Source: Deinococcus cellulosilyticus NBRC 106333 = KACC 11606
GTDB lineage: Bacteria > Deinococcota > Deinococci > Deinococcales > Deinococcaceae
DNA: 64,000 nucleotides
Assembly (NCBI RefSeq): GCF_007990775.1
Contig: NZ_BJXB01000006.1
Location: 1 to 64,000 of the forward strand
Reading direction: 5' to 3'
The notes beneath the pieces were generated by a model. It made no database searches. It worked only from the letters and a program-made list of their open reading frames with translations, and was not told where the DNA came from. A program made the translations under genes and the position numbers. Shown here piece by piece: positions 1-8,667 of this stretch. The stretch's first letter is position 1. Each line of letters begins with the position of its first letter.

Positions 1-492
1 AGCTCGGGCAATCGCCACCCGTTGCTGCTGGCCCCCGGAGAGTTGTGCAGGGTACTTCAACGCTTGCTCTCTGATCCCCACCCGGTCCAGCAACTCATAC
101 GCTTTGCTCTCTGCCTTTGCTTTGTCCCACTTGCGTACCCTCATCGGGGCCAGCGTGATGTTCTGCAAGACGGTGAGGTGCGGGAACAGGTTGAACTGCT
201 GGAACACCATTCCCACTTCCCTTCTGATCTGGTCGATGTTCTTCACGTCGTTGTTCAGTTCAATCCCGTCCACCACGATCTTGCCGCTCTGGTGCTGCTC
301 CAGGTGGTTGATGGTGCGGATGAACGTACTCTTGCCCGATCCACTGGGGCCGATGATGACGACAACCTCGCCCTGTTTGACCTGAATGCTGACATCTCTG
401 AGGGCGTGGTAACTGCCGTAGTGCTTGTTGACCTTGTCGGCAATGATGATGTCTCTGGCGTTTTGCAGCCGTGCAGGATACTGGTAGCTCAT
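1..492 (-). CDS. aapP: Amino-acid ABC transporter ATPase, partial (AapP/GlnQ family)
   Basis: This gene encodes the ATP-hydrolysing subunit that powers uptake of polar amino acids. It starts at ATG 492, preceded by AGAGGTAACAC, and reads open for 164 codons to the window edge, so the C-terminal third is missing. The visible part has the Walker A motif GPSGSGKST, the Q-loop FQQFNLFPHLT, and the ABC signature LSGGQQQR near its end. Walker B and the H-loop lie outside the window. It is the last gene of an aapJ-Q-M-P operon, with only 3 bases separating it from the permease gene upstream. The closest families are AapP, BztD and GlnQ, and sequence alone does not fix the substrate. Confidence 0.93.
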   Translation of the reverse strand, partial: MSYQYPARLQNARDIIIADKVNKHYGSYHALRDVSIQVKQGEVVVIIGPSGSGKSTFIRTINHLEQHQSGKIVVDGIELNNDVKNIDQIRREVGMVFQQFNLFPHLTVLQNITLAPMRVRKWDKAKAESKAYELLDRVGIREQALKYPAQLSGGQQQRVAIARA

Positions 493-495
493 GTG

Positions 496-1692
496 TTACC
501 TCTTTGATTCATTCAATCGGGCTTCCACTGCTCTGCTGGCCCGGGCCATTGGGATGGTGAAGAACAGGTAGATCAGGGTGATGCCAATGTAGACTTCTTT
601 GCTCAGGCCGATGTAATTGCTGTTTGCGGTGATGCTGTTCGCCACCCCGAGCAGGTCCGTGAGCCCGATGATGGCCACCAGGGAGGTGTCCTTGAACAGG
701 CTGATGAACTGCCCCACGATGGCTGGAACCACTGCTCTGAGGGCCTGCGGAAGCACAATCAGAATCATGGTCTGGGTGCCTGTGAGGCCCATGGCACGGG
801 CAGCTTCATCCTGGCCTTTGGGAACGGCTTGCAGGCCACCACGCAGGTATTCAGCAAGGTAAGCAGCACTGAAGATGGTGAGGGCCACCATTGCCCTGAG
901 CACCTTGTCGATCCGCACGTCGGGCAAAAAGAGGGGCAGGAAAAGCTGTGCCATGAAGAGCACAGCGATCAGGGGCACCCCGCGCACCACTTCAATGAAG
1001 ACCACACAGAACCCTGAGACGATGGGCAAACTGGATTTGCGTCCAATGGCCAGCAGGATGCCCAGAGGAAACGAGGCCACAATGGCGACCACGGCGAGCA
1101 GGAAGGTCAGGAGCAGACCTCCCCAGAGGTCGGTGGTCACTGCGCCTCCTCCGAGGTTGCCTCCGATCAGGAACAGGAAAGCCACAAAGCCAACCACCCA
1201 GGTGATGGTCCACCCCAGGGTGCTGATGGACTTGATGGCCCGGCCCACAAAGAAGGCCACGGTCAGGACGGCGAAGACGGCAGGCAGAAATTTGGCACTG
1301 GGTGCACTGAATTGCAGTGCACTGTAAGCAGCGATGATCACCAGAAAGGTCAGCCAGGTGTTGCGCAATTCTGCGGGAATCCGGGTCCGGTTGCTGTTGC
1401 CCAGATGCATTCCGGCCAGCAAGTTGAGCAGCATCACGCCAGCCCAGACGCGCCACAGGCTTTCCTGAGGGTAAGGGCCGACCATCAGCAGGCGGAAATT
1501 GGCAGGGATCACATCCCACCGGGCCTGGGTGAAGGCCCAGCTGAGGGCACCTTTCAGGAAGAAGAACAGCAGGACCAGGGTGATGATGGTCAGCAGGCTG
1601 TTCCAGACGCCATTGAACAGGTTTTCCCGCACCCATTTGAGGGGTTCGGGACGGCTGGGGGCAGGGAGGGGAAGTTCAGTTGCCTGTTTCAT
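496..1692 (-). CDS. aapM: Amino-acid ABC transporter permease (AapM family)
   Basis: This is an inner-membrane permease subunit of a polar amino-acid importer, 398 residues long. A hydrophilic N-terminus is followed by several hydrophobic segments. The C-terminal HisM-type permease domain carries the EAA-like loop, seen around EAARAMGLTGTQTM, which contacts the ATPase. The length is well above the roughly 220-residue single-domain permeases and matches AapM/BztC, which carry extra N-terminal membrane helices. ATG 1692 follows CGAGGTGAGGC, and the gene sits 3 bases after the stop of the partner permease. Together with AapQ it should form the heterodimeric channel. The family assignment is firm, while the amino acid transported is not known. 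Confidence 0.93.
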   Translation of the reverse strand: MKQATELPLPAPSRPEPLKWVRENLFNGVWNSLLTIITLVLLFFFLKGALSWAFTQARWDVIPANFRLLMVGPYPQESLWRVWAGVMLLNLLAGMHLGNSNRTRIPAELRNTWLTFLVIIAAYSALQFSAPSAKFLPAVFAVLTVAFFVGRAIKSISTLGWTITWVVGFVAFLFLIGGNLGGGAVTTDLWGGLLLTFLLAVVAIVASFPLGILLAIGRKSSLPIVSGFCVVFIEVVRGVPLIAVLFMAQLFLPLFLPDVRIDKVLRAMVALTIFSAAYLAEYLRGGLQAVPKGQDEAARAMGLTGTQTMILIVLPQALRAVVPAIVGQFISLFKDTSLVAIIGLTDLLGVANSITANSNYIGLSKEVYIGITLIYLFFTIPMARASRAVEARLNESKR

Positions 1693-1695
1693 GCC

Positions 1696-2817
1696 TCACC
1701 TCGCTCCCCGGATGTTGAAGCTTCGGTTGTACAGGTTGATCAACATCGAAATGATCAGGCTGATGGTCAGGTACACCACCAGAATGATGGTCATGGCCTG
1801 CAGGTTGTTCCCGGACTGGTTGCCTGCTGTACTGGCCACATTGAACACATCCGGGTAGGCAATGGCCACGGCCAGAGAGGAGTTTTTCATCAGGTTGAGG
1901 TACTGGTTGCCGAGGGGTGGAACCAGGATGCGCAGGGCCTGCGGAACGATGATGAGTTGCAGGGTCTGGCCATAGTTCAGCCCCAGGCTTCTGGAGGCTT
2001 CCCACTGGCCTTTGTCGATGGCCTGAATCGCTCCGCGCACGATCTCACCTGTGAATGCAGAGGTGTAGAGCACCAGAGCAACCAGCAGTGCAGTGAATTC
2101 TGCACTGAGGGTGCTGCCCCCTGTGACCCTGAAGTTCCCAAGTTCCGGATGGTCTATGCCAAAAGGCTTCAGGATCAGCCAGCCCACCACAGCCAACACG
2201 AGCGGAAGAAGCACACCGACCAGATTGTTCTTGATGGCCCTCGCCAGGAAAACACTGCCTGCAACACCTGCAAGCACCAGCAGCACATAAGTCCAGCTGT
2301 TTGCAGTGGGAATCAGGCCCGGGATGGTCATGCCTGCATTGCTGAGGTAGAACCAGCCGGGAATGTTGTAGCCCTGTTTGGCTGCCGGAAGTTGCAACAC
2401 CACGGCAATGTAGAAGAAAAAGATCTGCACCAGCAAAGGGGTGTTGCGGAAGAATTCCACATAAAAGAAGGCCAGTCGGTTCACCAGCCAGTTGCTGGAC
2501 AGCCTGGAGATCCCGATGACAAAGCCCAGGATGGTGGCAAGCACGATCCCGGTCAGGCCGACACGCAGGGTGTTTACAATCCCGACCCAGAAGGCTTTCA
2601 GGTAACTCTCGGAGGGATCAAATGCAGGCCCTTCAGCAATCTGGAAGCCTGCAGGTCCGGTCAGGAAGGAGAAGCTGAAACTGAGGTTCTGGCGTTCCAG
2701 GCTGCGGGTCATGTTGAGGCCCAGAATGACCAGCGCAGCAATGACCAGCACCAGAAAAATGATCTGCAGCAGGATGCTGATGTAGCGGGTGTCCCGGTAG
2801 AAGGGAATTTTTTCCAT
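1696..2817 (-). CDS. aapQ: Amino-acid ABC transporter permease (AapQ family)
   Basis: This is the second membrane permease of the amino-acid importer, 373 residues from the chosen start. ATG 2817 (MEKIPFYRD) is preferred over the upstream in-frame ATG at 2859 because GGAGGTCAC sits directly before it. The protein has an N-terminal membrane helix, a long periplasmic-type insertion around residues 55-90, a FFRNTPLLVQIFF segment typical of AapQ/BztB, and the EAA-type loop EASRSLGLNYGQTLQ near the C-terminus. It lies downstream of the binding-protein gene with a 115-base gap that contains a hairpin at 2891-2910, and upstream of AapM with a 3-base gap. Its large size relative to HisQ-type permeases supports the Aap/Bzt assignment. 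Confidence 0.93.
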   Translation of the reverse strand: MEKIPFYRDTRYISILLQIIFLVLVIAALVILGLNMTRSLERQNLSFSFSFLTGPAGFQIAEGPAFDPSESYLKAFWVGIVNTLRVGLTGIVLATILGFVIGISRLSSNWLVNRLAFFYVEFFRNTPLLVQIFFFYIAVVLQLPAAKQGYNIPGWFYLSNAGMTIPGLIPTANSWTYVLLVLAGVAGSVFLARAIKNNLVGVLLPLVLAVVGWLILKPFGIDHPELGNFRVTGGSTLSAEFTALLVALVLYTSAFTGEIVRGAIQAIDKGQWEASRSLGLNYGQTLQLIIVPQALRILVPPLGNQYLNLMKNSSLAVAIAYPDVFNVASTAGNQSGNNLQAMTIILVVYLTISLIISMLINLYNRSFNIRGAR

Positions 2818-2890
2818 GTGACCTCCGGAAGATAAGCGCTCCGGGTGTTTTTTCAGCACAGTCAGATGCTGGGAAAAACACTAATGTTTT

Positions 2891-2910
2891 GGGGCGCAAT
2901 GCTGCGCCCC
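2891..2910 (-). promoter_or_regulatory. Intercistronic hairpin between aapJ and aapQ
   Basis: An 8-bp perfect stem GGGGCGCA/TGCGCCCC with a 4-nt loop lies between the binding-protein stop and the permease start. Reading the minus strand, no U-run follows it, so it is a poor intrinsic terminator. It is more likely a 3'-end stabiliser or partial attenuator that keeps binding-protein mRNA more abundant than permease mRNA, as is known for other ABC importer operons. Confidence 0.6.
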
Positions 2911-2932
2911 AGTGTGGTTCGAACAGGAGGAT

Positions 2933-3946
2933 TTAACGGAAGGGGACGCCGTACATCAGGCCGCCCTGGGTGTAGAGCTTGTTCAGGCCTCTGGGGATGT
3001 TCAGTTTGGTTTTCTTGCCGAGGTTGCGCTCGTAGATTTCACCGTAGTTGCCCACAGCCTTGATCACGTCCACAGCGAAGTCGTTGGCCAGCCCGAAACC
3101 CTTGGCCCCGTTGTTTTCGAGACCGAGGAAGCGGCGGATGTTGGGGTCAGCGCTGGTTTTGAAGGTGTCAATGTTCTTCTGGGTGATCTTGAACTCTTCG
3201 GCGTTGAGGGTGGCGTAGACCACCCAGGTGATGATGTCTCTCCACTGGCTGTCACCCTGGGCCACGAAGGGGGTGAGGGGCTCTTTGGAGATGGTTTCAG
3301 GGAGGATGCGGTAATCGCTGGGGTCCTTGGCTGCAGCGCGTCTGGAGGCCAGACCGGAAGCGTCGGTGGTCACAGCGTCACAGCGGCCCTGATCGAAGGC
3401 AGCCATCACCTTGTCAAAGTCCTGGAAGGTGAGCAGTTTGAACTGCTTTTTCTTCAGGCGGAAGTAGTCGGTGATGTTCTGTTCGGTGGTGGTGCCCTGG
3501 TTGGTGCAGATGGTGGCTCCGTCGAGGTCGGTGATCTTCTTCACCGGGCTCTTGGACATCACCATCACGGCCTGGCCGTCGTAGAAGGTCACAGGACCGA
3601 AGTCCATGCCGACTTCACCGTCGCGGGAGGAGGTGTAGGTGGTGTTGCGGAACACCACGTCCACTTCACCGCTCTGTACGGCAGTGAATCGTACAGCGGC
3701 GGTCAGGGGGACGTACTGCACTTTGCTGGCGTCGCCGAGCACAGCAGCAGCCACAGCCTTGCAGAAGTCCACATCGAAACCGGAGTACTTGCCGTTGGAA
3801 TCGAGGAAACCAAAGCCAGGCAGTTTGTCGTTGACGCCGCAAACCAGTTTGCCACGCTTTTTGACTGTATCGAGCTTGTCTGCTTGAGCGGCAGACAGCA
3901 GGCTGGTGAGGCTCAGGGTGAGTAGTGCAAGGGTTCTTTTGCGCAT
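2933..3946 (-). CDS. aapJ: Amino-acid ABC transporter substrate-binding protein (AapJ/BztA family)
   Basis: This is the periplasmic or extracellular binding protein that captures the amino acid for the AapQMP importer. The 337-residue product begins MRKRTLALLTLSLTS, a classic signal peptide with a likely cut after AAQA. ATG 3946 was chosen over longer in-frame starts because GAGGAGGAAGACC precedes it and the signal peptide starts exactly there. The mature N-terminus, DKLDTVKKRGKLVCGVND, and the later GFGFLDSNGKYSGFDVDFC segment are typical of SBP_bac_3 proteins of the AapJ/BztA group, which are longer than the roughly 250-residue HisJ type. It is first in the operon and separated from the permeases by a hairpin that may raise its relative expression. 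Confidence 0.95.
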   Translation of the reverse strand: MRKRTLALLTLSLTSLLSAAQADKLDTVKKRGKLVCGVNDKLPGFGFLDSNGKYSGFDVDFCKAVAAAVLGDASKVQYVPLTAAVRFTAVQSGEVDVVFRNTTYTSSRDGEVGMDFGPVTFYDGQAVMVMSKSPVKKITDLDGATICTNQGTTTEQNITDYFRLKKKQFKLLTFQDFDKVMAAFDQGRCDAVTTDASGLASRRAAAKDPSDYRILPETISKEPLTPFVAQGDSQWRDIITWVVYATLNAEEFKITQKNIDTFKTSADPNIRRFLGLENNGAKGFGLANDFAVDVIKAVGNYGEIYERNLGKKTKLNIPRGLNKLYTQGGLMYGVPFR

Positions 3947-3986
3947 GGTCTTCCTCCTCAGGTGCGTACAGTACAACTTGGTTGTT

Positions 3987-4017
3987 ATTCTACAGGTATA
4001 GACGTCTGTTTTGGCAA
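3987..4017 (-). promoter_or_regulatory. Putative promoter of the aap operon
   Basis: On the minus strand there is TTGCCA (4012-4017) and TAGAAT (3987-3992) with a 19-bp spacer, about 40 bases upstream of the aapJ start. The spacer is longer than optimal, so this is a tentative call. Confidence 0.4.
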
Positions 4018-4116
4018 CCTTGGGCAACAGGGGAGCAGCCTGTACCCGGTGAAAAAGGGACATTCCCATTTCGCGGCAACCAAACAAGGGGGCATAGAAA
4101 AGAGACCGTGAGCGAT

Positions 4117-4161
4117 TCCGAAATTTTTCGGATATCACTTGCAGAACGGAGAAATTTCTCC
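4117..4161. repeat. Two palindromes in the aapJ/kinase divergent region
   Basis: Bases 4117-4132 form TCCGAAA-TT-TTTCGGA, and bases 4148-4161 form the perfect palindrome GGAGAAATTTCTCC. They lie in the 292-base gap between the divergently transcribed aapJ and the sensor kinase, about 80-120 bases before the kinase. They could be operators for a dimeric regulator. No other strong signal was seen in this gap apart from the aap promoter and a possible -10 (TAAAAT at 4209-4214) for the kinase. Confidence 0.5.
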
Positions 4162-4238
4162 TGTGATCTTTTTCTCGCGAGTCAGTATACCACCAGTGCA
4201 GGTGGTTTTAAAATTGTAACACCGTTTCGGAGCCTGAT

Positions 4239-7200
4239 GTGAAGTCGGTTCAAAATCGTATCCAGTATCCAGAAGCAGCAGAAACGTGCTCCAGAACCCC
4301 TCCATTCAGGGGGGCTTCAGTTGACCATGACACGCTTGGGGAAACATCTTCGAGATGGTGGATCATGACGTTAGATGGTCTTCAGGCCTACAGCAGCCCA
4401 ATCACCCAGACCCTGAATTTTCTGCCCCATCCCGCATGGGTGCGAGAGGACACCGGAGAAGAGCGCTTCAATCCGGTGTGGACCCAATGGTTTGGTGGGC
4501 CGCCAGAAACAGAAAACTGGACCACAGTGTTGGCTGCCCAGGATCAGTACCGGGTGCAGGACCTTCAGGAACGGGCGCTGAGGACGGGACAGGGTTTCCA
4601 GTCCCGGGTGAAAATCAAGACCCTCACAGGCGGTAGAACCGTTCAGGTTTCTTTTGCTCCACTGCAGGGAATGTCTGGATGCTGGCTGGGGCTTCTGGTG
4701 GAACTTGCAGAAATCTCGCCTGCCAGTGAAGAATTGCAGCAGTTTGAAGCCACCCTGCATGCCCTGAGGGTCAGTCTGGCGAACTCCCTGCGCCGTGAAG
4801 ATGTGGTGAAAGCCATTTTGCGTCAGATGCAGCTTGCTTTCCAGGCAGATGGGTGCATCCTCTGGCTGAAAGAAAACGAGACCACCTTCCAGAACTGCGA
4901 TCCGGCTTCAGAAGAAGTGCTGCCTGAATGGCGCAAACAGATGGCTGCCACAGGCAACCTGATGCTGCTGACAGGGGATGCTCAGCGTGAATTCACGATG
5001 GGTGAACCATCTGCACTGGAACACCTTCAGGACGTGACCCTGACCGTGCCCCTCATGATCGATGACCAGTTGATGGGGGTTCTGGACCTGCAATTTCAGG
5101 CAGGGCCTCACCTGATGCCAGAACAGCATGAGGCCCTCATCATGCACGCGGAATATCTGGCCATTGTTTTGCGGCGTGTGCAACTTTTTGAGGCTGAGAA
5201 GCATGCCCGCCAGTCTTCAGAACAGGCCCTGAAACAGAGCCAGATCCTCCAGAGGGTCACGTCAGACCTGTTCCGGGCTGAAACAGCGGATGACATGGCG
5301 AAGGTGGTGCTGGAGCACACCTTTAAACCGATGGGAATTCAGGATGCGGCGCTCTTTCTGACCGATCCAGCAGAACAGGAGATCTCACTGGTGTCCTGGC
5401 AGGGGATGGGGGCTGCTGTCGCCCTGATGGGTAAAACCTGCCCCCTCACAGCCCATGTTCCAGCGGCACACGTCGCCTACAACCGCACCCCCCTTTACCT
5501 CAGCACCCCGGAAGATGCCCAGCACATCTTCCCAAACACCATGAAGCTTCCCGCCCACACCCAGATGGCGGCCAAAGCCTATCTGCCACTGGTCATCAAT
5601 GAAAGAACACTCGGGGTGCTCTTTGTGGGATTCACAGACCGGGTGTTCTTTGAAGAAGAGCACAGGCTCCTTCTGGAAAACCTTGCTGGGCAGGTGGCAC
5701 AGGCCGTTGAACGCTCCCATTACCGCACCAAGGAAAAACAATTGATCAAAGAACGGGAAGAAACCATTGCCCGTTTGAATGCCATTCTGGACAATGCCCC
5801 CATTGGCATCGGCGTGTTTGATCAGGAGAAAAGATTTGAAACGGTAAACCCCAGACTCGCTGAATACCACCAGATTCCTGTGGAGGACCATCTGGGCCAG
5901 ACCCTTGGGGACCTTTACCCAGGCACTTCCGGACACCTGATGGCCGCGCAGGAACATGTGTTGAGGTCCGGGATGCCGGTTCTGAACATCGAAGCCACCA
6001 CCGCCAACGTCACCGGGCAGGTGCAGAGCCACCTGATCAGTTACTTCCCGGTCAAAACCCGCGATGGCCGGGTGCTCGGGGTGGGAACCACCCAGCAGAA
6101 CATCACTGAACGCAAACAGGTGGAAGAGGCGTTGCGTTCCAGCGAGCACTTCCTGAAGCACATCAACGACACGGTGCCTGCCCTTGTGTATGTGTTCAGC
6201 CTGGAGGAGAACCGCATCACCCACATCAACCCGGGCTTCACCCAGGTCACTGGACTGACCATGCGGGACCTGCAGCAGAAAAATGCCGCTCAACTTGCCG
6301 AAATGATCCACCCAGAAGACCGCACGCCGATGATGGTCCAGGCCGAGAAGGTGCTGCGCCTCAAGGATGGCGAGGTGCTCAGCATGGAGTACCGAAACGT
6401 CCATCAGGATGGACGCTGGCGCTGGCTGCACTCCACCCAGACGGTGTTTTCAAGACATGCCGATGGTTCTCCTGCCATGCTGCTGGGGGCTGCCCTGGAC
6501 ATCACCGAACGCAAGGAAGCTGAAATGGCCCTCAGAGAAAGCGAAAAGCGCTTTCAGCTGGTGGCAAACCAGGCCCCGGTGATGATCTGGATGGGGAACG
6601 ACGAGTATGGAGCGACCTTCTTCAACACAAGCTGGCTGTCCTTCCGGGGGCGCACACTGGAGCAGGAACTGGGTGTGGGCTGGCTTGAAGGCCTCCACCC
6701 CGAGGACGCAGAGCGTTGTGAGACGGTGTTCCGGGAGGCCCATGAGCAAGGGACAGAATTTCAGATGGAATACCGCCTGAAACGCTTTGATGGGACATGG
6801 CGCTGGGTGGTGGACCGGGGCATTCCCAGATTCACGGAGACTGGAGAGTTCAGGGGATTCATTGGGGCCTGCATCGACATTCATGACCGCAAGATGGCCG
6901 AGACCGTCCTGCAGGAGAGCGAAAAACGTTTGCGAGAACTGATGGAGGCCCAGAAGCGTTTTGTGGCCGATGCCGCGCATGAACTCCGCACACCACTGAC
7001 CGCCATCCAGGGCAACCTTGACATTCTGATCCGTTACCAGCACATTCCAGAAGTTGAGAAGAAAGAAATCATTGGCGATGTGCAACGGGAAGCCACCCGA
7101 CTGGGCCGGCTGGTGCATGACATGCTGCAACTCGCCAGAGGCGACTCTGGAGCCACCATGCGAGAAGATGAAATTGATCTGGGCCGCATGGTGCTGGAAA

Positions 7201-7634
7201 CCTGGAGGGAAACAGAACGGGTTTACAGCTCACACTGCTTTGTGCTGCACGAGGTCCAGCCTGTTCGCCTGCTGGGAGACCATGACCGCCTTAAACAGGT
7301 GGTGCTGATCCTGCTGGAGAATGCCCTCAAGTACACCCCTGCTGGAGGAGAGGTTCACCTGAATCTGGAAAACCAGCAAAGTCATGCCCTGCTCACTGTG
7401 CAGGACACTGGAATGGGCATCTCTGCAGAGGACCTGCCCAGGGTCTTTGAGCGCTTTTACCGGGCAGACAAATCCAGACACCGGGCAGAAGACCCCGGAG
7501 GCACCGGACTTGGGCTGCCCATTGCCAGATGGGTGGTGGAAGCCCACCAGGGCCGCATCTGGCTGGAAAGCGAACTGGACCGGGGCACCACCGTGCATGT
7601 TCAGTTGCCCATCAAACTTGAAGAATCCAGCTGA
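4239..7634 (+). CDS. Multi-sensor (PAS/GAF) histidine kinase
   Basis: This is a soluble sensor kinase of 1131 residues from GTG 4239 (GGAG 6 bases upstream, TAAAAT at 4209); ATG 4365 is an alternative start. The order seen is an N-terminal PAS-like region, two GAF-like domains (roughly residues 170-340 and 350-510), and three PAS/PAC units (about 520-640, 645-770 and 780-905, each closing with a variant of ITERK or IHDRK). HisKA follows, with H-box HELRTPLTA and the phospho-acceptor His914. HATPase_c closes the protein, with ENALKYTP, DTGMGIS, FERFYRAD and GGTGLGLPI. No membrane segment and no receiver domain is visible. No response regulator lies next to it, so its partner is elsewhere. The signal is probably an intracellular small molecule, redox or light cue, but this is unknown. 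Confidence 0.93.
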   Translation: MKSVQNRIQYPEAAETCSRTPPFRGASVDHDTLGETSSRWWIMTLDGLQAYSSPITQTLNFLPHPAWVREDTGEERFNPVWTQWFGGPPETENWTTVLAAQDQYRVQDLQERALRTGQGFQSRVKIKTLTGGRTVQVSFAPLQGMSGCWLGLLVELAEISPASEELQQFEATLHALRVSLANSLRREDVVKAILRQMQLAFQADGCILWLKENETTFQNCDPASEEVLPEWRKQMAATGNLMLLTGDAQREFTMGEPSALEHLQDVTLTVPLMIDDQLMGVLDLQFQAGPHLMPEQHEALIMHAEYLAIVLRRVQLFEAEKHARQSSEQALKQSQILQRVTSDLFRAETADDMAKVVLEHTFKPMGIQDAALFLTDPAEQEISLVSWQGMGAAVALMGKTCPLTAHVPAAHVAYNRTPLYLSTPEDAQHIFPNTMKLPAHTQMAAKAYLPLVINERTLGVLFVGFTDRVFFEEEHRLLLENLAGQVAQAVERSHYRTKEKQLIKEREETIARLNAILDNAPIGIGVFDQEKRFETVNPRLAEYHQIPVEDHLGQTLGDLYPGTSGHLMAAQEHVLRSGMPVLNIEATTANVTGQVQSHLISYFPVKTRDGRVLGVGTTQQNITERKQVEEALRSSEHFLKHINDTVPALVYVFSLEENRITHINPGFTQVTGLTMRDLQQKNAAQLAEMIHPEDRTPMMVQAEKVLRLKDGEVLSMEYRNVHQDGRWRWLHSTQTVFSRHADGSPAMLLGAALDITERKEAEMALRESEKRFQLVANQAPVMIWMGNDEYGATFFNTSWLSFRGRTLEQELGVGWLEGLHPEDAERCETVFREAHEQGTEFQMEYRLKRFDGTWRWVVDRGIPRFTETGEFRGFIGACIDIHDRKMAETVLQESEKRLRELMEAQKRFVADAAHELRTPLTAIQGNLDILIRYQHIPEVEKKEIIGDVQREATRLGRLVHDMLQLARGDSGATMREDEIDLGRMVLETWRETERVYSSHCFVLHEVQPVRLLGDHDRLKQVVLILLENALKYTPAGGEVHLNLENQQSHALLTVQDTGMGISAEDLPRVFERFYRADKSRHRAEDPGGTGLGLPIARWVVEAHQGRIWLESELDRGTTVHVQLPIKLEESS

Positions 7635-7638
7635 GCCC

Positions 7639-8637
7639 TCAGGGGGCAGACAGATGACTCTGGGTCCAACGGGCAATGGCCTCAAACGTCCGGGGATCGG
7701 TCAGGATGCCATCATGGCCTGCTCCCTCGATGATGCTGACCTGACCATTGCTGTATTTCTGGACCACAGGGGGATACTCAGCGGCAACAAAAGCCTCATC
7801 TTTGCTGCCCACCACCACCAGCAGAGGAGCCCGAACGCTCTGCAGGGCTTTTGCAGTGTCTTCTGGAGACATGCTGACCATCGCGTTGAAACTGTAGGAC
7901 CGCAGTGGAAACCCTTCAGGCAGGTTGAAATGCAGGGTTTTCAGATGGTTGAAAGGGGTGATGTGTAAAACATTGAGGAACTTCAGCCCGATTGTTCTGG
8001 CCACATGAACTTTGATGAAAGCTGAACTTCCATTGGGGGAGGTCCGGGGTGTGGTGGGTGACCTGTCCCCCATGTGAGGCGCAAGCAGAACAAAACCATC
8101 AACAGGCGGGAGATTCGACCTGACTGCATACCTCAGCGCAATTCCCCCTCCCATGGAATGGCCTGCCAGAAGGATGTGCCGGTCAGGCTGGTTTTTGCGA
8201 AGTTGCCAGATCACTTCGGCCACATCTTCTTCGTACTGGCCAGGGTGGTCCAGATCACCTGGATGACCTGAAGATTTTCCGTGCCCACGCAGGTCCACGG
8301 CAATCACGGTGCTGCCTGTGGCTTTTTGCATGAGTCCAGCGGTCCGGTTCATTTCCAGGCTGCTGCTCAGCACCCCATGTAGGAGCACCACGGTGGTGTT
8401 TGATGTTCCAGGAAAGACCCTGCCAGAGATGTGGTCACCATCTTTCAGAGTGAAAATTCTCTCCTGATGGGGATTCACCTGCATGTAGCGTTTTTGCAGT
8501 GCAGCCACATCCTGAACGGACAGGGCAGGTTGAGGGGGGAAAACAGGGTCACCCATGAACACCATCACGATGGCAATGGTCAGGAGCAGCACAAAGAGGG
8601 AGACCCCTGTGACCAGTGTGGCAAACAGAGCAGGCAT
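7639..8637 (-). CDS. Membrane-anchored alpha/beta hydrolase (lysophospholipase-like)
   Basis: This is an alpha/beta-hydrolase of 332 residues. ATG 8637 is chosen because GTAAAGGAGTCGAC precedes it. A hydrophobic N-terminal helix (ALFATLVTGVSLFVLLLTIAI) should anchor it, with the enzyme domain outside the membrane. The domain shows the oxyanion region HGVLSSS, the strand motif VDLRGHGKSSG, the nucleophile elbow GHSMGGG, an acidic residue in VVGSKDEAF, and a C-terminal histidine in GAGHDGI. A complete Ser-Asp-His triad is therefore present. It is the last gene of a GntR-ABC-permease operon, 30 bases after the permease stop. Lipase, esterase or monoacylglycerol lipase activity is plausible, and the substrate cannot be read from sequence. 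Confidence 0.88.
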   Translation of the reverse strand: MPALFATLVTGVSLFVLLLTIAIVMVFMGDPVFPPQPALSVQDVAALQKRYMQVNPHQERIFTLKDGDHISGRVFPGTSNTTVVLLHGVLSSSLEMNRTAGLMQKATGSTVIAVDLRGHGKSSGHPGDLDHPGQYEEDVAEVIWQLRKNQPDRHILLAGHSMGGGIALRYAVRSNLPPVDGFVLLAPHMGDRSPTTPRTSPNGSSAFIKVHVARTIGLKFLNVLHITPFNHLKTLHFNLPEGFPLRSYSFNAMVSMSPEDTAKALQSVRAPLLVVVGSKDEAFVAAEYPPVVQKYSNGQVSIIEGAGHDGILTDPRTFEAIARWTQSHLSAP

Positions 8638-8667
8638 GTCGACTCCTTTACATGGGCAGATCAAAGG

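Noticed and set aside
1312..2835. Plus-strand 507-codon frame opposite the amino-acid permeases
   Set aside because: Antisense shadow across two real minus-strand genes, Gln/His-rich translation, no signal.
2891..2910. Intrinsic terminator between aapJ and aapQ
   Set aside because: Minus-strand reading gives AAAA rather than UUUU after the stem, so termination is unlikely to be complete; a stabiliser or attenuator fits better.
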